A stretch of 64,000 nt of DNA from Epiperipatus broadwayi (lineage: Eukaryota > Onychophora > Udeonychophora > Euonychophora > Peripatidae). The stretch covers positions 4,859,800-4,923,799 of the forward strand of contig JAQFVV010000018.1 in NCBI GenBank assembly GCA_028023455.1. The letters are read 5' to 3'. This document shows positions 62,521 to 64,000 of the stretch, one piece after another. The notes beneath the pieces were generated by a model, which was given only the letters and a program-made list of their open reading frames with translations, was not told the DNA's origin and searched no databases. How positions within the stretch are numbered: the stretch's first letter is position 1; the number at the start of each line of letters is the position of its first letter. Both the position numbers and the translations under genes were made by a program.

Positions 62521-64000
62521 TAGAAAATGTAGGGATAAAGGGATTGCAAAATAAATATGTTGATGAGATGAAAAATTCAATATATACTAGGTTCAAACAA
62601 CATAAATATGATAGAGGATCACTGGTATATATGCATTTTTGGAGACATATCATAAACTAAAAAAAGAGAATATTAGAATGATAAGTTATGGAAGTAGTAG
62701 GAGGGATAGAAAAATAAGAGAGGCAATTTTAATAAAGAAGATAAAACCAAATATTAATAGAGAAAGTGGTTTAAAAACTATCTTAGTATAAAAATAAATC
62801 AAATAATCAGTGCAAACTAATAAGCTTAAAATAAGTAGTTTGTATAATAGATAATAAAGGGAGCTATATGTAGATTAAAAAGAAATTATAGTGTATTGTG
62901 GGATAGAAAATGGTGAAGTAAAGACAGTTTAGTAGATAATAGGGTAAGAAATAAAATAAAAATACATATAAGAATTAAAATAATTAAAATATTTTTTTTA
63001 AAAAAATAAATAAATGGAAGCAGAAATAAAACATGGATAAAATGGAATTAAGGAATGGAATAAGGTAATTAAAAATTAAAATAAGTGAAATGTAAAATGA
63101 AGTTAAATTTGTGAATATAATAATATGTAAAATAAGATTAAGTATATGAATATAGTAATATAAGAAAGATTTCATTAATATTACATTAAATTTATAAAAT
63201 TATGGCAAAAGAAAAAAGGTGAATAAATATAAATATGATAATAACTAAGAATAGAAATAAAGGGTAAAGTAGATTTTAACATTATATAATAGTAAGTTTT
63301 ATGAATAAAGTTATGTTAATAATTAAGTTGGTAAAATTGTAAAAATTTAATAGATATATATAAGAAATATGGTTGTATTAATACGTTTAAATTTTTGTAG
63401 ATCTGATGAAGACTGCTAGATAAATAAATTTTGCTTCAAAGTGTCAAAAGAGTGGAATGTGGTTATTATATGTTGTAAAGAAATTATTAATTATATAGTA
63501 CCTTATAAGAATAAATAAATTTTCATGTTCACTTGGTTCACAAAATTTTATGAATGAATATATTTCAATGAATGTTCAATGTTCAATTCTACAACCACTT
63601 TGATTTGAACAAATTTTCTTTTAAAGTATATAATTCAAATATGAAAAAATCCAATTTTTTCCTTCAAATTTACAAGCAAGGCTTAATATTTTTAGAAAAA
63701 AATGACCAAAATTTGGTGGTGTTGCAACTCAAGGTAATTTTAACTCCAACATCTACTCTTTTAACACATTCATGCATCTACATAAGAACTTCACTGCCTG
63801 AAGACTAAACTAATTAATTATTGGAGTATCAACCACAAAGATCATGTTTCCAAATGCAACAATCCATTACAGTCTCAAATTGGCAATAAGGTATACTTTT
63901 TTATTTTATCATATTTAAATAATTTATCATCTGAAAGTAATCCAAATGCTCAAGATAATCATGGCATCATAATATTCATCCAATAGTGATTAAAATCATA
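62521..64000. other. C-depleted AT-rich tract and flank, nothing recognised
   Basis: 62640-63360 is rich in A and G and has very few C on the plus strand. A CTGATGAAGACTG stretch (63405-63417) recalls hammerhead-like termini but lacks the GAAA partner. The frame 63572-63808 (plus) is Phe/Asn/Lys-rich and unrecognised. Confidence 0.45.

Noticed and set aside
63400-63455. CTGATGAAGACTG...GCTTCAAAGTGTC resembling a hammerhead or retroelement terminus
   Set aside because: No intact GAAA, and stem I does not pair.

Overview
This is a eukaryotic, AT-rich, intron-bearing and almost gene-empty window. The only host gene I can support is the terminal exon of a voltage-gated calcium channel gamma subunit / TARP (stargazin-like) gene at 1502-2037 on the plus strand. 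It has a strong splice acceptor, a claudin-type transmembrane segment and the C-terminal PDZ ligand RRTTPV. The wording of that exon (GLCTFVGLVIYIS, YGYSFIL) and the mix of mobile elements suggest an invertebrate, most likely an arthropod. I cannot name the species.

The remaining ~62 kb is intergenic and filled with decayed mobile elements. In order these are: a tRNA-derived SINE (4.6-4.8 kb); a Penelope-like element (PLE) remnant with a GIY-YIG endonuclease tail (9.6-10.2 kb), lying in a ~3 kb imperfect inverted repeat (8.2-11.35 kb) that also carries an RTE-type LINE 3' end ending in a TGATGA-type repeat; a long (AAT)n array (13.3 kb); further LINE fragments (14.76-14.94 and 16.44-16.67 kb); a ~3.3 kb hAT/ZMYM1-like transposon on the minus strand (20.27-23.55 kb); a ~330 bp tandem repeat (23.65-24.6 kb); a Ty3/gypsy retrotransposon with gag, protease, RT, RNase H and integrase remnants, all broken (32-36.6 kb); an inverted-repeat element carrying hammerhead ribozymes (43.3-44.1 kb); SINEs (44.5 and 58.4 kb); a probable solo LTR (45.13-45.95 kb); a three-copy inverted/direct module (48.5-49.3 kb); a Jockey-like LINE (52.5-54.25 kb); a second, diverged hammerhead foldback (54.83-55.08 kb); a non-autonomous hAT-like element with an 8-bp target-site duplication (55.29-56.46 kb); and a second gypsy gag remnant on the minus strand (61.5-62.5 kb).

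The most interesting signal is at 43.4 and 43.9 kb. Two copies of a complete 55-nt type I hammerhead ribozyme fold lie in opposite orientations in the two arms of a ~280 bp inverted repeat, so a transcript of either strand contains one. Every core position is intact and stem I is 11 positions long with a single mismatch. A related, weaker fold sits in another foldback at 54.99 kb. Hammerheads of this short-stem-III kind are known from Penelope-like retroelements, and a PLE endonuclease remnant is present in the same window. The link between the two is inference.

Secondary curiosities are perfect palindromes centred exactly on (TA)n tracts (one followed directly by an 11-base match to the start of the common Illumina adapter), a cytosine-homopolymer patch at 55.37-55.44 kb, a duplicated TATA-like block inside the solo LTR, and strongly cytosine-depleted tracts.
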